A stretch of DNA of 64,000 nucleotides, taken from NCBI RefSeq assembly GCF_004363005.1, contig NZ_SNYH01000002.1, positions 434,001 through 498,000 of the forward strand, read 5' to 3'. The translations under genes were made by a program, and so were the position numbers. Positions 17,778 through 26,794 of this stretch are shown piece by piece. Source of the DNA: Tenacibaculum caenipelagi (GTDB lineage: Bacteria > Bacteroidota > Bacteroidia > Flavobacteriales > Flavobacteriaceae). How positions within the stretch are numbered: position 1 is the stretch's first letter; each line of letters begins with the position of its first letter. The notes under the pieces are model-generated. The model ran no database searches and was not told the DNA's origin. It saw nothing but the letters and a program-made list of their open reading frames with translations.

Positions 17778-18209
17778 ATGGCAGGAACAATTAATAAGGT
17801 TATTTTAATAGGACACTTAGGCGATGAGGTTAAAATGCACTATTTTGAAGGCGGAAACTCGATAGGTCGTTTCCCGTTAGCAACTAACGAAACCTATACC
17901 AATCGTCAGACAGGAGAAAAAGTAACCAATGTAGAGTGGCATAATATAGTGGTGCGCAATAAATTGGCAGAAATTTGTGAAAAATATTTAACCAAAGGAG
18001 ATCGTGTGTATTGTGAAGGTCGAATAAAAACACGTCAATATGAAGTAGATGGTCAAAAAAGGTATGCTACCGAAATTCATGTGCAAGACATGACGTTTTT
18101 ATCAACTAAAAAAGATACAGATAATACGGCTTCAAATGTAAATCCAACACAAGGAAACCCTACATCATCAAGTGTAACTCCTGAAGAAGATGACGATTTA
18201 CCATTTTAG
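17778..18209 (+). CDS. ssb: Single-stranded DNA-binding protein
   Basis: A 143-residue SSB with an N-terminal OB fold (about 1-108; TINKVILIGHLGDEV, TEWH-like VEWHNIVVRNKLAEICEKYL, VYCEGRIKTRQYEVDGQKRYATEI), a flexible Asn/Thr/Ser-rich linker and the conserved acidic tail EEDDDLPF that recruits repair and replication partners. The length is normal. It is followed after 19 bases by gldE, with which it is likely co-transcribed. Confidence 0.95.
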   Translation: MAGTINKVILIGHLGDEVKMHYFEGGNSIGRFPLATNETYTNRQTGEKVTNVEWHNIVVRNKLAEICEKYLTKGDRVYCEGRIKTRQYEVDGQKRYATEIHVQDMTFLSTKKDTDNTASNVNPTQGNPTSSSVTPEEDDDLPF

Positions 18210-18228
18210 TTTAATTAAATTTTAAAAA

Positions 18229-19566
18229 TTGGATCCAGAACCCGAACCTTTATTTTTATTATTATCAAGTTTTGATTGGTTAACTACCGTTAACTGTTTG
18301 CTTTTACTGTTTTTGTTAATCTGTTCAGCCTTGGTTTCAGGAACTGAAGTAGCATTTTTTTCAATTTCTCAAACTGAGTTAGATGAACTTTCAGCAAACT
18401 CTAAAGAAGAGAACACTGTGGTAAAACTACTAAACGATCCTAAAAAGCTTTTAGGTACCATTTTAATCACTAACAACTTTATCAATATTCTTATTGTGTT
18501 GTTGTTTGCTTCTTTGGAAGACTTCATGTTCGGAGGCACCAACTTTTCAATAAATTTTATATTTTTTGCAATACCAGCATCGTTGGTTAAAGTCTTAATT
18601 GAAATTGGTTTAGTAACCTTTTTAATTTTATTGTTTGGTGAAGTGCTACCTAAAGTGTATGCAAGTCGAAAATCATTGCAGTTTGCAGGATTGATGGCGA
18701 AGCCCATTCAAGTATTAAATACTTTATTGACACCTTTGAGTTTGCCACTTATTAAGTTAACTAGTATTATTGAAAATAAGTTAGGGAACAAGAACAACAA
18801 TCTCTCTGTTGAGCGTTTATCACAAGCATTAGAGCTAACTTCTGATGATGCTACAACCAAAGAAGAACAAAAAATATTAGAAGGAATTGTAAGCTTTGGT
18901 AATACCGAAACCGTACAGATTATGAAACCTCGAACAGATGTGTGTGCGATTGCTGAAGATGCGAGTTATGAGGAGGTATTGCAAACAGTTTTAAAGAATG
19001 GTTATTCAAGAAACCCTGTGTACCGTGAAAATATGGATACAATAGTTGGGGTTTTATATGCTAAAGATTTATTAGAACATTTGAGTAAGAAAACATTTAA
19101 GTGGCAGAAGCTATTACGTGAACCCTTTTTTGTACCAGAAAACAAAAAACTAGACGATTTGTTAATAGAGTTTAAGGAAAAGAAGAAGCACTTAGCAGTT
19201 GTGGTTGATGAGTACGGTGGAACTAGTGGAATTGTAACCTTAGAAGATGTTATTGAGGAAATTGTAGGAGATATTAATGATGAGTTTGACGATGAGGATT
19301 TAACTTACTCGAAGCTCGATGAAAATAATTATATTTTTGAAGGAAAAATAACCATTAAAGATTTTTGCCGAGTATTAGACGATGATGATGATGAAAAGTT
19401 TGAAGAGGCTAAAGGAGAAAGTGAAACGTTAGCAGGCTTTATTTTAGAAGTCTCAGGAAAGTTTCCCAAAAAAGGCGAAAGAATAAACTTCAGTAATTAT
19501 ACGTTTACTATTGAAGCGTTGGCTAAAAAACGTATAAAACAAGTAAAAGTTACCCGAAATGCGTAA
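18229..19566 (+). CDS. gldE: Gliding motility-associated protein GldE (CorC/HlyC-like)
   Basis: A 445-residue inner-membrane protein with a DUF21/CNNM-type transmembrane domain (about 10-190, three to four helices), a CBS pair (about 215-335; MKPRTDVCAIAED, GVLYAKDLLEHL, DEYGGTSGIVTLEDVIEEIVGDI) and a CorC_HlyC domain at the end. GldE is needed for gliding and type IX secretion in Flavobacterium johnsoniae, probably together with GldD. The start is a TTG at 18229-18231 (LDPEPEPLF), inferred because the acidic-proline N-terminus is typical and no ATG lies nearby. The last codons overlap gldD by 8 bases. Confidence 0.92.
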   Translation: MDPEPEPLFLLLSSFDWLTTVNCLLLLFLLICSALVSGTEVAFFSISQTELDELSANSKEENTVVKLLNDPKKLLGTILITNNFINILIVLLFASLEDFMFGGTNFSINFIFFAIPASLVKVLIEIGLVTFLILLFGEVLPKVYASRKSLQFAGLMAKPIQVLNTLLTPLSLPLIKLTSIIENKLGNKNNNLSVERLSQALELTSDDATTKEEQKILEGIVSFGNTETVQIMKPRTDVCAIAEDASYEEVLQTVLKNGYSRNPVYRENMDTIVGVLYAKDLLEHLSKKTFKWQKLLREPFFVPENKKLDDLLIEFKEKKKHLAVVVDEYGGTSGIVTLEDVIEEIVGDINDEFDDEDLTYSKLDENNYIFEGKITIKDFCRVLDDDDDEKFEEAKGESETLAGFILEVSGKFPKKGERINFSNYTFTIEALAKKRIKQVKVTRNA

Positions 19567-20110
19567 ATTATTTTTGCTGGTATCAGCAATATTTTTAATT
19601 AGTTGTGGTGAAGAAATGTTACCCAAACCCAAAGGATATTTAAGTTTAGAATATCCAGAGAAAACCTATAAAAGAATAATGCTTCATAAACCGTATTCGT
19701 TTGAAACAGCACAAATAACCCAATCTAAAGACCTACCAAAGAATTGGATGAATGTTGAGTATCCAACATTAAAAGCTTCTGTAGATATTACGTATCGCCC
19801 TATTGAAGGAAATTTAAGAGAGTTGTTAATGGAGTCAGAAAAATTAGTGTTTGAGCATGCGATAAAAGCAGATCAAATTACGGCACCAGTTGAATATGCA
19901 AATCCAGATAAAAAAGTATACGGTAGTGTGTATCAAATTCTAGGAAACGCAGCTTCACAAGTACAGTTTCATGCGACTGATAGTTCTAAACACTTTTTAA
20001 AAGGGTCTTTATTCTTTTATACCAAACCTAATTACGATTCTATTTTACCAGCAGTTGAATATATCAAAAATGACATGATTCATATGATGGAAACGTTGGA
20101 ATGGAAGTAG
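19559..20110 (+). CDS. gldD: Gliding motility lipoprotein GldD
   Basis: A 183-residue lipoprotein. The signal peptide ends in a lipobox (FLISC, Cys16) and the mature part begins GEEMLPKPKGYLSLEYPEKTYK, typical of GldD. GldD is required for gliding motility and type IX secretion in F. johnsoniae; its biochemical role is not settled. The gene overlaps gldE by 8 bases and the pair is conserved in gliding Flavobacteriia. Its presence indicates a T9SS/gliding organism even though other gld genes are outside the window. Confidence 0.93.
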   Translation: MRKLFLLVSAIFLISCGEEMLPKPKGYLSLEYPEKTYKRIMLHKPYSFETAQITQSKDLPKNWMNVEYPTLKASVDITYRPIEGNLRELLMESEKLVFEHAIKADQITAPVEYANPDKKVYGSVYQILGNAASQVQFHATDSSKHFLKGSLFFYTKPNYDSILPAVEYIKNDMIHMMETLEWK

Positions 20111-20112
20111 TT

Positions 20113-20520
20113 TTATTCCAATTCTTTATAGATAGTTTTAAAATCTAAGTTGTTAGGAATGTTTAGCTTTTTCCTTTCTGTATTGAATTGCTCTAAATTT
20201 AGATTAGAGCATTGTTTAATGTCTTTTTTGTTTACTTCAATTATATGATAAAATATAACACTTTTATTGATACCAGTTTTAGGGTTTTTTGGATGACTTT
20301 TTGCAATGATGTAGTCTCCATTTTCTCCAACAGCAAAAACTGTTTCTGGAACTATTAATTGGTAAGAATATTTTTCAGAATAAAACAAAATACTCATTTC
20401 ATCAAGTTTATTATTAGCAAATAAAAAATAGTTGCCAGTAATTTCTTTTTCAACTAATCCTGCTCCGAAATAACAGGATTGTAAAATAAAAGACAGAAAA
20501 ATTATAATTATTTTTTTCAT
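20113..20520 (-). CDS. Hypothetical lipoprotein
   Basis: About 135 residues beginning MKKIIIIFLSFILQSC, a lipoprotein signal with Cys16. The start was placed at this ATG (20518-20520) because the longer frame into ctaA adds a non-signal sequence. The mature part contains a beta-rich stretch (NYFLFANNKLDEMSILFYSE, YSYQLIVPETVFAVGENGDY) and a polar C-terminus; no family recognised. It ends two bases after the convergent gldD stop and follows ctaA closely on the same strand. Confidence 0.7.
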   Translation of the reverse strand: MKKIIIIFLSFILQSCYFGAGLVEKEITGNYFLFANNKLDEMSILFYSEKYSYQLIVPETVFAVGENGDYIIAKSHPKNPKTGINKSVIFYHIIEVNKKDIKQCSNLNLEQFNTERKKLNIPNNLDFKTIYKELE

Positions 20521-20543
20521 TATTATAGTTAAAAAGAATTTTA

Positions 20544-21554
20544 TTAATCCTTCCTGCTCTGCAACCACAAATAAAATTGCAATCCAAATAAAATAGCACC
20601 CGATAATAAGTGTACCGCTTGGGTTCCTAAAGGGAATTCAGCATAATACATTAGAATACCAGTGATGGTTTCTAAAAATATTAAAGCGATAATCCAATTC
20701 ACCAATTTATAGCCCAAACCTTTTACCTGATTTAGGTAAAATAATCCTAAGTTTACCAATACAATAGCTATGGTAAATGAACGGTGGATATAAAACTTTA
20801 AGCTAGGGTCCATTAAACTATAATGCTTGTTTTCAAATCCGTGTAGTTTAACTTGTTCATCAATAAATTGTCGTACCTGTGTACCTAAAGCAATTTGAAT
20901 TAGTGAAAATACTGCAGAAATAATAACCAGTTTACTAAACAATGAGTTATAAGCCCCCTTTTTTCTGTCAGAAAGGATATAGAGTAACCATAACAATAAT
21001 GCTATAATAATTAAACCTCCAACCATGTGAATGGTAATAATGGCAGGTTTTAAGTTAGAATCTACCACTGTTTTTCCTAGCCACGCTTCAAACAACATCA
21101 AAAAGAAAGCTCCGAATGATAAAAGGGTGATTTGCTTATTTTCTTTCCAAAACTTAACAGAAACAAAAATTAAAAACAAAAACGGAATTCCCGCTAAAGC
21201 AGAACTTAATCGGTTGATATATTCTGTCCAAGTATGGTATTTGTTAAACTTTGCGTAGTTGTGTTTGGTGTATTTCTCCCAGTTGTTAGCGTTAAATTCT
21301 TCGGTAGTTTTTATATTGTGTTCAGCAACAAACAGCGCTTCATTTTTTACAATAATCATCCCTTTTTTATACTCAGAATTTGGTTGCCATGTAATTTGTT
21401 CTTCTGAGGTAGGTGGAACGTAATATCCAAAACACTTAGGCCAATCAGGACATCCCATTCCAGAACCTGTCATACGAACAACAGAGCCTGCTAAAAATAT
21501 AACATATACAGAGATTAACGCAATTTTTACAATGAGAGGAAAGTGTTTTTTCAT
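20544..21554 (-). CDS. ctaA: Heme A synthase (COX15/CtaA)
   Basis: A 336-residue polytopic membrane enzyme that oxidises the C8 methyl of heme O to give heme A for cytochrome aa3-type oxidase. The N-terminus has the signature AGSVVRMTGSGMGCPDWPKCFG, followed by about eight helices. Heme-ligand histidines are likely in YHTWTEYINRL, ITIHMVGG, YIHRSFTI and QAVHLLSGA. A long polar loop (about 50-110) after helix 1 is a Bacteroidota feature. No other oxidase-assembly gene is adjacent, but a copper-type HMA lipoprotein gene ends 88 bases upstream of its start on the same strand. Confidence 0.92.
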   Translation of the reverse strand: MKKHFPLIVKIALISVYVIFLAGSVVRMTGSGMGCPDWPKCFGYYVPPTSEEQITWQPNSEYKKGMIIVKNEALFVAEHNIKTTEEFNANNWEKYTKHNYAKFNKYHTWTEYINRLSSALAGIPFLFLIFVSVKFWKENKQITLLSFGAFFLMLFEAWLGKTVVDSNLKPAIITIHMVGGLIIIALLLWLLYILSDRKKGAYNSLFSKLVIISAVFSLIQIALGTQVRQFIDEQVKLHGFENKHYSLMDPSLKFYIHRSFTIAIVLVNLGLFYLNQVKGLGYKLVNWIIALIFLETITGILMYYAEFPLGTQAVHLLSGAILFGLQFYLWLQSRKD

Positions 21555-21591
21555 GCTACGAAAAGTTTTAGCAAAGATACAATAAACACAT

Positions 21592-21620
21592 AAAAAAAAG
21601 CCCCTCTTTAGAGGAGCTTA
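21592..21620 (-). terminator. Terminator after the HMA lipoprotein gene
   Basis: Inverted repeat AAGCTCCTC-TAAA-GAGGGGCTT on the minus strand followed by eight T, directly downstream of the HMA gene (ends 21642) and before ctaA. Confidence 0.75.
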
Positions 21621-21641
21621 GTGTGTATGTTTATAAGATAA

Positions 21642-22145
21642 TTATGCTTTTTTAGTTTCAGCACAACAAGGCTTTTCACAATCTGTAGCACAAGCTTTTT
21701 TCTCAGTTTCAGTTTTTGCACAACATTCTTTTTCACAAGCAGTTTTTTCTGCATCTGTTTTGTTAGCGCAACACTCCATTTTACAATCTGCTTTACACGC
21801 TTCTTTACTTATTTCAGAAGTTTTGTAAGCTTCGTTAATACCATTAACAAATGCCATTAACTCAGCTTTGTTAGTTTTGTTAGCATCAAACTTTACGTTA
21901 GCAATACTATCGTTAAATATTACGTTTGCTTCTAAAACACCTTCTTTTTTATTTAAATCGGAAGCTATTTTTTTAGCACACCCTATTTCACAAGTCATTC
22001 CAGAGATAGCAAAACTAGCTTCTTGCACATTTGCAGCTACTTCTTCAGTCTTAGGAGCTTCTTCTTTTTTAGCTTCATTTTTACAAGCAACCATAGCTAA
22101 ACTTACGAAAGCAGCAACAAAAAATATTTTTAAAAATTTCATCAT
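21642..22145 (-). CDS. Lipoprotein with heavy-metal-associated domain and Cys-rich tail
   Basis: A 167-residue protein. A lipoprotein signal (lipobox AMVAC, about Cys21) is followed by a charged Lys/Glu linker, an HMA domain (about 45-110) with metal-binding motif GMTCEIGC, and a C-terminal tail (about 115-167) with repeated CxxxC and CC motifs (ACKADCKMECC, ACEKECC, ACATDCEKPCC). The GMTCxxGC site has three residues between the cysteines instead of the usual two, as in mercury/copper-type variants. Probably an extracytoplasmic copper or other thiophilic metal binder; the metal is inference. It has its own promoter and terminator, next to ctaA. Confidence 0.8.
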   Translation of the reverse strand: MMKFLKIFFVAAFVSLAMVACKNEAKKEEAPKTEEVAANVQEASFAISGMTCEIGCAKKIASDLNKKEGVLEANVIFNDSIANVKFDANKTNKAELMAFVNGINEAYKTSEISKEACKADCKMECCANKTDAEKTACEKECCAKTETEKKACATDCEKPCCAETKKA

Positions 22146-22167
22146 TTTTATTTATTGAGTTATTCGG

Positions 22168-22175
22168 CAAATTTA
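22168..22175 (-). promoter_or_regulatory. -7 promoter element for HMA lipoprotein gene
   Basis: TAAATTTG on the minus strand, exact TAnnTTTG match, 22 bases upstream of the ATG. Confidence 0.55.
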
Positions 22176-22225
22176 TCAATAAAAACAAAATGTAAAATAG
22201 AAATACACGATTTTTGCAACTAAAT

Positions 22226-23107
22226 ATGCTGAGAATGAATAGTCAACAACAAAAATGGTTGTTTTTAATAGTGCTTTCACTGGTTTGGGGAAGCTCTTTT
22301 ATTTTAATGAAAAAGGCACTTATTGGTTTAACCCCTGTTCAGGTAGGGGCTTTACGGATGCTAATTACAGCGGTTTTTTTGTTGTTAGTTGGATTTAAGA
22401 GTTTAAAGAGAATACAAAAGAAGCATTGGAAGTATGTTGCTTACACGGCAGTTTTAGGTACTTTTTTTCCAGTGTTTCTATTTGCTTTTGCTGTAAGTAA
22501 AATAGACAGTTCTATACCGGCCATTTTAAACTCGTTAACGCCTTTTAATACGTTTATTTTTGGGGCGCTGGTATTTGGGTTTACTTTTAAAAGAAAACAG
22601 TTTTACGGAGTTTTAATTGGGTTAGTAGGAACTTTAATTCTTATTTTGAAAGGAGCTGAGTTAAATCCAAATCAAAACTATTGGTACGCCGTTTTAATAC
22701 TAATAGCTTCAATAGGGTATGCTTTTAATGTAAATATGATTAAAAAATATTTAGATGATTTAGATGCATTGGCAATTACAACAGGAAACTTTTTATTGTT
22801 GATAATACCAGCATTTATAGTTTTAATATTTTCTGGGTTCTTTTCAACTTTTGAAGTAACAACAGAAACGATTTCAGCATTAGGATATATTACAATTTTA
22901 GCCGTAGTAGGAACGGGAATAGCAAAAGTATTGTTTAATAAAATGGTGCATTTATCATCTCCAGTTTTTGCGGCTTCTGTAACGTATTTAATCCCTGCTG
23001 TTGCTGTAATGTGGGGAGTTATTGATGGAGAGAAATTAAGTTTAATTCAGTTGTTAGCTGGAGGAATTATTCTGCTTGGAGTTTGGTTAGTAAATAAAGC
23101 AAGATAA
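22226..23107 (+). CDS. EamA/DMT-family transporter
   Basis: About 293 residues with ten transmembrane helices in two EamA repeats. The first begins LSLVWGSSFILMKKALIGLTPVQVGALR, the family signature; the second begins near residue 150 (YAVLILIASIGYAFNVNMIKKY). Members export amino acids, metabolites or nucleotide sugars; the substrate cannot be predicted. The start was placed at the ATG at 22226; a TTG 12 bases upstream lies in a promoter-like TTTTTG and is rejected, while an ATG at 22235 is an alternative. A terminator follows, separating it from the convergent M16 genes. Confidence 0.88.
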   Translation: MLRMNSQQQKWLFLIVLSLVWGSSFILMKKALIGLTPVQVGALRMLITAVFLLLVGFKSLKRIQKKHWKYVAYTAVLGTFFPVFLFAFAVSKIDSSIPAILNSLTPFNTFIFGALVFGFTFKRKQFYGVLIGLVGTLILILKGAELNPNQNYWYAVLILIASIGYAFNVNMIKKYLDDLDALAITTGNFLLLIIPAFIVLIFSGFFSTFEVTTETISALGYITILAVVGTGIAKVLFNKMVHLSSPVFAASVTYLIPAVAVMWGVIDGEKLSLIQLLAGGIILLGVWLVNKAR

Positions 23108-23129
23108 TTTTAAAAATTACTTAAAATAA

Positions 23130-23160
23130 AAAAGAGCCAAAATATAATATTTTGGCTCTT
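23130..23160. terminator. Bidirectional terminator, EamA gene / M16 operon
   Basis: Perfect 15-bp inverted repeat AAAGAGCCAAAATAT / ATATTTTGGCTCTTT with a one-base centre, lying between convergent genes. Confidence 0.85.
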
Positions 23161-23188
23161 TCAGTTTTTACAAACCTAAGTTTAATAC

Positions 23189-25246
23189 TTATTTAAAATC
23201 AGCATCAGAAACACCTTCGTTTATTTTGATTTCCTTGGTAATGAATTCCATTTTCATTGGTCCAGCTGTTTGAATCATTTTATGAGGAAACTTAATTCCA
23301 TTTACTTCTTTATAGTCAGAAAACTCAATAGGAACAGTCATTTCACCTTGCGGTGTTTTTGTTGTAGTTACAGTTTTTACTTTTAAACCAGACTCAACAT
23401 CGTAAAAAACTTCTTTTTTACCTATTTTAATAACATAAGCATTTTTTCCTTCAATAGGTTCAACTCTGTCTAAACTACCTTTTCTATTAGCTTCGTCATC
23501 AAAAGGAGCAGATTCCATTTTGGCTTTTTCTAACTCTTCACCATTTAATAGTTTCTTTTGACCTCCAGCTTCTTTGTAGCCTTTTTCTCCATCAAAAACC
23601 TCTTTTTGCATTACGTTACCCATAACAGAAACTGCAACAGCCTTTTTGTTTGGAGCAGCTGTTCTCATTTCTAAAGTAATAGGGGTTCCTTGAATTGTTG
23701 CATTTGCTGTAATAAATAAAGATTTAACTAAAGCCACTTTGTCTTTTCCACCAATAGCGTTAAAATAATTGTCTACTACTGAAATAGCTGTTACCCCTTC
23801 AGGAATAGGTAAACTCATTGCTGGTTTTTCAGTAGGATTACCGTTTTTATCAAAATAGTTGATTTTATAATCAACAGTTTTTTCTAAATTCTTTAAAACA
23901 TCAATTCCTTTTCCAGTGATAATAATACGAGCTTTATCTCCTCTAAAGTATTTGATGGCTGCATTTTGAACATCTTCTAATGTTACAGCGTTGATGTTTT
24001 CAAGATATTTTTCGTAAAAATTTTCAGGTAAATTATAACGAGCAATGTTAAGAGCATAACGTGCGGCAGTTGTTGGTTTTTGAACATTTCTAACGAAGCT
24101 ACCAATGTATTCTGCTTTAGAGTTTTTTAGTTCTTCTTCAGTTACTTTTTGATATCTGATTTTGTTAATCTCTTTTTGAATTTCAACTACTGCACTATCA
24201 GTAACCATGTTTCTTACAGCTGCTCCTGCTTTAAATTTACCAGCTCCTTCAAGTTTGTTTTGAGAAATGCTTGAATATGACCCATAGGTATATCCTTTGT
24301 CTTCACGAAGGTTCATAAATAAACGTGCAGTTCCACCACCACCAAGGATGTTGTTAGCTAATAATACAGCATAATAGTCTTTGTCTCCTAAAGTTAAATC
24401 AACAGAATTAACAACAGCAATTTCAGACTGTACAGCATTTGGCATATTAATAAAGTCAATCTCTGTAGTGTCTACATTCTTAGGTGTTGGTAATGTATAG
24501 GAAGGAATGATTCCTTTAGTCCAATCTCCAAATAACTTTGTTATCATCTTTTTAGTGTCCTCAAGATTTATATCACCGACAACAACTAAATAAGCGTTAT
24601 TTGGTTTGAAATAGGTATTGTAGTTGTTTTTTACATCTTCTAATGTGATGTTTTTGATACTCTCTTTGGTTATGAATTCACCGTATGGATGATTTTTACC
24701 GTAAACCAAAGCGTCTTCCACTCTAGAAGCTACTACTTTTACATTTTTTTCGTTAGACTTTATTCCTTCTAAAGTTCTTTCAACCGATTTATCAAATTCT
24801 TCTTTAGTGAATTGAGGGTCTTTTACTCCATTGGCCATTAACTCTAATACTTCAGGAAAGTACTTTGTTAAAGATCGAGTAGAAGCTCCATTGCTTCTGA
24901 ATGATACAGATGCACCTAAATAATCTATACGTTCGTTAAAATCATCTTTAGATATTTTAGAGGTACCGTTTCCAAGTAAATCTCCCATTAAATTAGATAA
25001 ACCAGCTTTGTTGCCTTCTAATACAGGTTGATTATCAATAGTTAAAGAAGTAGATACTCTAGGTAGTTTGTGATTTTCTACCATGATTACTTTTAAACCA
25101 TTGGGTAAGTCGAATTTTTCTGCTTTTCCTAATTTAACTTTAGGAGCCGGCCCTGGTTTAGGTTGAATACTTCTATCTATTTGTTGGGCTGATACAGCAA
25201 AAGACATGGTTACAACTACTAATGCTGATAAAATTGTTTTTCTCAT
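23189..25246 (-). CDS. M16-family peptidase-like protein lacking the zinc motif, with C-terminal LolA-like domain
   Basis: A 685-residue exported protein (signal peptide about 1-20, VSAQ). Residues about 40-460 have the two-lobed M16 fold (FDLPNGLKVIMVENHKLPRV, NPNNAYLVVVGDI-like YFKPNNAYLVVVGDINLED). Where active enzymes have HxxEH it reads GLSNLMGDLLGNGT, so this is the non-catalytic subunit. Residues about 480-685 form an extra beta-rich domain (VVDNYFNAIGGKDKV ... IEFSDYKEVNGIKFPHKM) resembling outer-membrane lipoprotein carrier-like folds. It is paired with the active M16 gene just upstream, 20 bases apart, so a heterodimeric periplasmic protease is likely. Confidence 0.88.
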   Translation of the reverse strand: MRKTILSALVVVTMSFAVSAQQIDRSIQPKPGPAPKVKLGKAEKFDLPNGLKVIMVENHKLPRVSTSLTIDNQPVLEGNKAGLSNLMGDLLGNGTSKISKDDFNERIDYLGASVSFRSNGASTRSLTKYFPEVLELMANGVKDPQFTKEEFDKSVERTLEGIKSNEKNVKVVASRVEDALVYGKNHPYGEFITKESIKNITLEDVKNNYNTYFKPNNAYLVVVGDINLEDTKKMITKLFGDWTKGIIPSYTLPTPKNVDTTEIDFINMPNAVQSEIAVVNSVDLTLGDKDYYAVLLANNILGGGGTARLFMNLREDKGYTYGSYSSISQNKLEGAGKFKAGAAVRNMVTDSAVVEIQKEINKIRYQKVTEEELKNSKAEYIGSFVRNVQKPTTAARYALNIARYNLPENFYEKYLENINAVTLEDVQNAAIKYFRGDKARIIITGKGIDVLKNLEKTVDYKINYFDKNGNPTEKPAMSLPIPEGVTAISVVDNYFNAIGGKDKVALVKSLFITANATIQGTPITLEMRTAAPNKKAVAVSVMGNVMQKEVFDGEKGYKEAGGQKKLLNGEELEKAKMESAPFDDEANRKGSLDRVEPIEGKNAYVIKIGKKEVFYDVESGLKVKTVTTTKTPQGEMTVPIEFSDYKEVNGIKFPHKMIQTAGPMKMEFITKEIKINEGVSDADFK

Positions 25247-25266
25247 AATTATGTCTTGTTACTGAA

Positions 25267-26583
25267 TTATTTTTTAGATTCTGGTAAATACTCCATTATC
25301 AATCTTTGGTTCTTGTTTAAATATTTTTTTGCTACTTCTCTAATTTCTTCTCTTGTAATAGAGCGGTAAATTTCAATCTCTGTATTGATTAAATTAGTAT
25401 CACCATACAATACATTAAAACGAGCTAATGAGTTTGCAATACCTTCAACACTTGAATTAGAGTTTACAAAATTATTCTCAAACTGGTTTTGAAGCTTTTG
25501 AAAGTCTTTTTCAGAGATTAACTCGTTTTGTAGTTTAGCGATTTCTACATCTATTTCTTTTACTAAATCGGTAAGAGAAGTTTTTCCTAATGGAAGAGCG
25601 TATAAAATGTAAGTTCCATAATCTTCTTGGCTTAAGTTGAAAGCTCCTGCTTGTAATGCCATTTTTTTATTATCGACAAGTTTTTTATACAATACAGAAC
25701 TTTTACCACTACTTAAGTAAGTTGAAATCATATCTAAAACTCTAGCATCTCTAGTTTTCATAGATGGAGTTCTGTAAGCTTCTACAATAGCAGGAATTTG
25801 AATATTAGGATCGTAAGCTTTAGCTGTAAACTCTTTTGTTATTGGGGCTTCTTTAGGGAAGTTTCTTTTAATATCATTTCCTCTAGGAATTGATCCAAAA
25901 TAAGCATCAATTAGCTTTTTTGTTTCTTCAATATTAATATCTCCAGCAACAACTAGGGTAGCGTTATTTGGCACATAGAATTTTTTATTAAAAGCTAAAA
26001 ACTCATCTAAAGTAGCGGCATCTAGATGTTCCATTTTACCAATGGTTGTACCTTTGTATGGATGCTTTTTAAACATGTGTTTTTTCACATTTTCTAAAAA
26101 ACGAGAATATGGTTGGTTATCAACTCTAAGACGTTTTTCTTCCTTTACAACTTCGTTTTGAGTGTTAACACCTTCTTGTTTTATAATTGGGTGAAGTAAT
26201 CTTTCAGATTCCATCCACAAACCTAACTCAAGGTTGTTAGAAGGAAAAACTTCGTAGTAATAAGTTCTGTCATCTGTAGTGTTGGCATTATTTGTTCCTC
26301 CATTAGAAGAAACTATTTTAAACCACTCTCCTTTTTTAATGTTTTTAGTTCCCTCAAATAATAAGTGTTCAAAAAAGTGAGCCATTCCTGTGCGGTCTGG
26401 TTGTTCATCTTTTGCTCCTACATGGTACATTACAGAAGTAGTTACAACTGGTGCGGTGTTATCTTGATGCAAAATGACATGCATTCCGTTGTTTAAGTCG
26501 TACTCTTCAAACTCCACTTTTTGCGCATTAGTAGAAAAACCTACTAATAAAGCAGAAGTAAGAGTGATAACAGTTTTTTTCAT
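25267..26583 (-). CDS. M16-family zinc metallopeptidase (active subunit)
   Basis: A 438-residue exported insulinase-type peptidase. After a signal peptide (about 1-20) comes the inverted zinc motif HFFEH (His69, Glu72, His73) in GMAHFFEHLLFEGT. The distal Glu ligand is likely in NEVVKEEKR about 75 residues on. The second lobe contains VVAGDINIEETKKLID and the R-Y type region (LASKSS-like YLSSGKSSVLYKKL). It precedes the motif-less M16 paralogue in one leftward operon, a known active/inactive pairing for M16B enzymes. Its substrate is likely short peptides in the periplasm (inference). Confidence 0.92.
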   Translation of the reverse strand: MKKTVITLTSALLVGFSTNAQKVEFEEYDLNNGMHVILHQDNTAPVVTTSVMYHVGAKDEQPDRTGMAHFFEHLLFEGTKNIKKGEWFKIVSSNGGTNNANTTDDRTYYYEVFPSNNLELGLWMESERLLHPIIKQEGVNTQNEVVKEEKRLRVDNQPYSRFLENVKKHMFKKHPYKGTTIGKMEHLDAATLDEFLAFNKKFYVPNNATLVVAGDINIEETKKLIDAYFGSIPRGNDIKRNFPKEAPITKEFTAKAYDPNIQIPAIVEAYRTPSMKTRDARVLDMISTYLSSGKSSVLYKKLVDNKKMALQAGAFNLSQEDYGTYILYALPLGKTSLTDLVKEIDVEIAKLQNELISEKDFQKLQNQFENNFVNSNSSVEGIANSLARFNVLYGDTNLINTEIEIYRSITREEIREVAKKYLNKNQRLIMEYLPESKK

Positions 26584-26709
26584 TGATTGATATTTAATTT
26601 TTATTAACTTTAACCTATGTGACGTGAAATCTTACTTTTTGTTACAATTAAAAAGAAGAAAAAAGAAGTTGTTTTTTTGTGTTAAAATAGTAATTTTCTG
26701 AACAATAGA

Positions 26710-26739
26710 TTGTTTGTTGATATAAAAAATGTATATTTG
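26710..26739 (+). promoter_or_regulatory. Promoter of the rplU-rpmA operon
   Basis: TTG at 26710-26712, a 19-base spacer, then TATATTTG at 26732-26739: full Bacteroidota promoter consensus. The predicted leader (about 50 bases) begins GCACCCGCATTTTC and can form a weak hairpin (CATTTTC/GAAAGTG at about 26746-26764), a possible autoregulatory site for L21 (inference). Confidence 0.75.
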
Positions 26740-26794
26740 CACCCGCATTTTCAATAAGAAAGTGTGAAAAAAGTATAAACGCAAAACAAATAGT

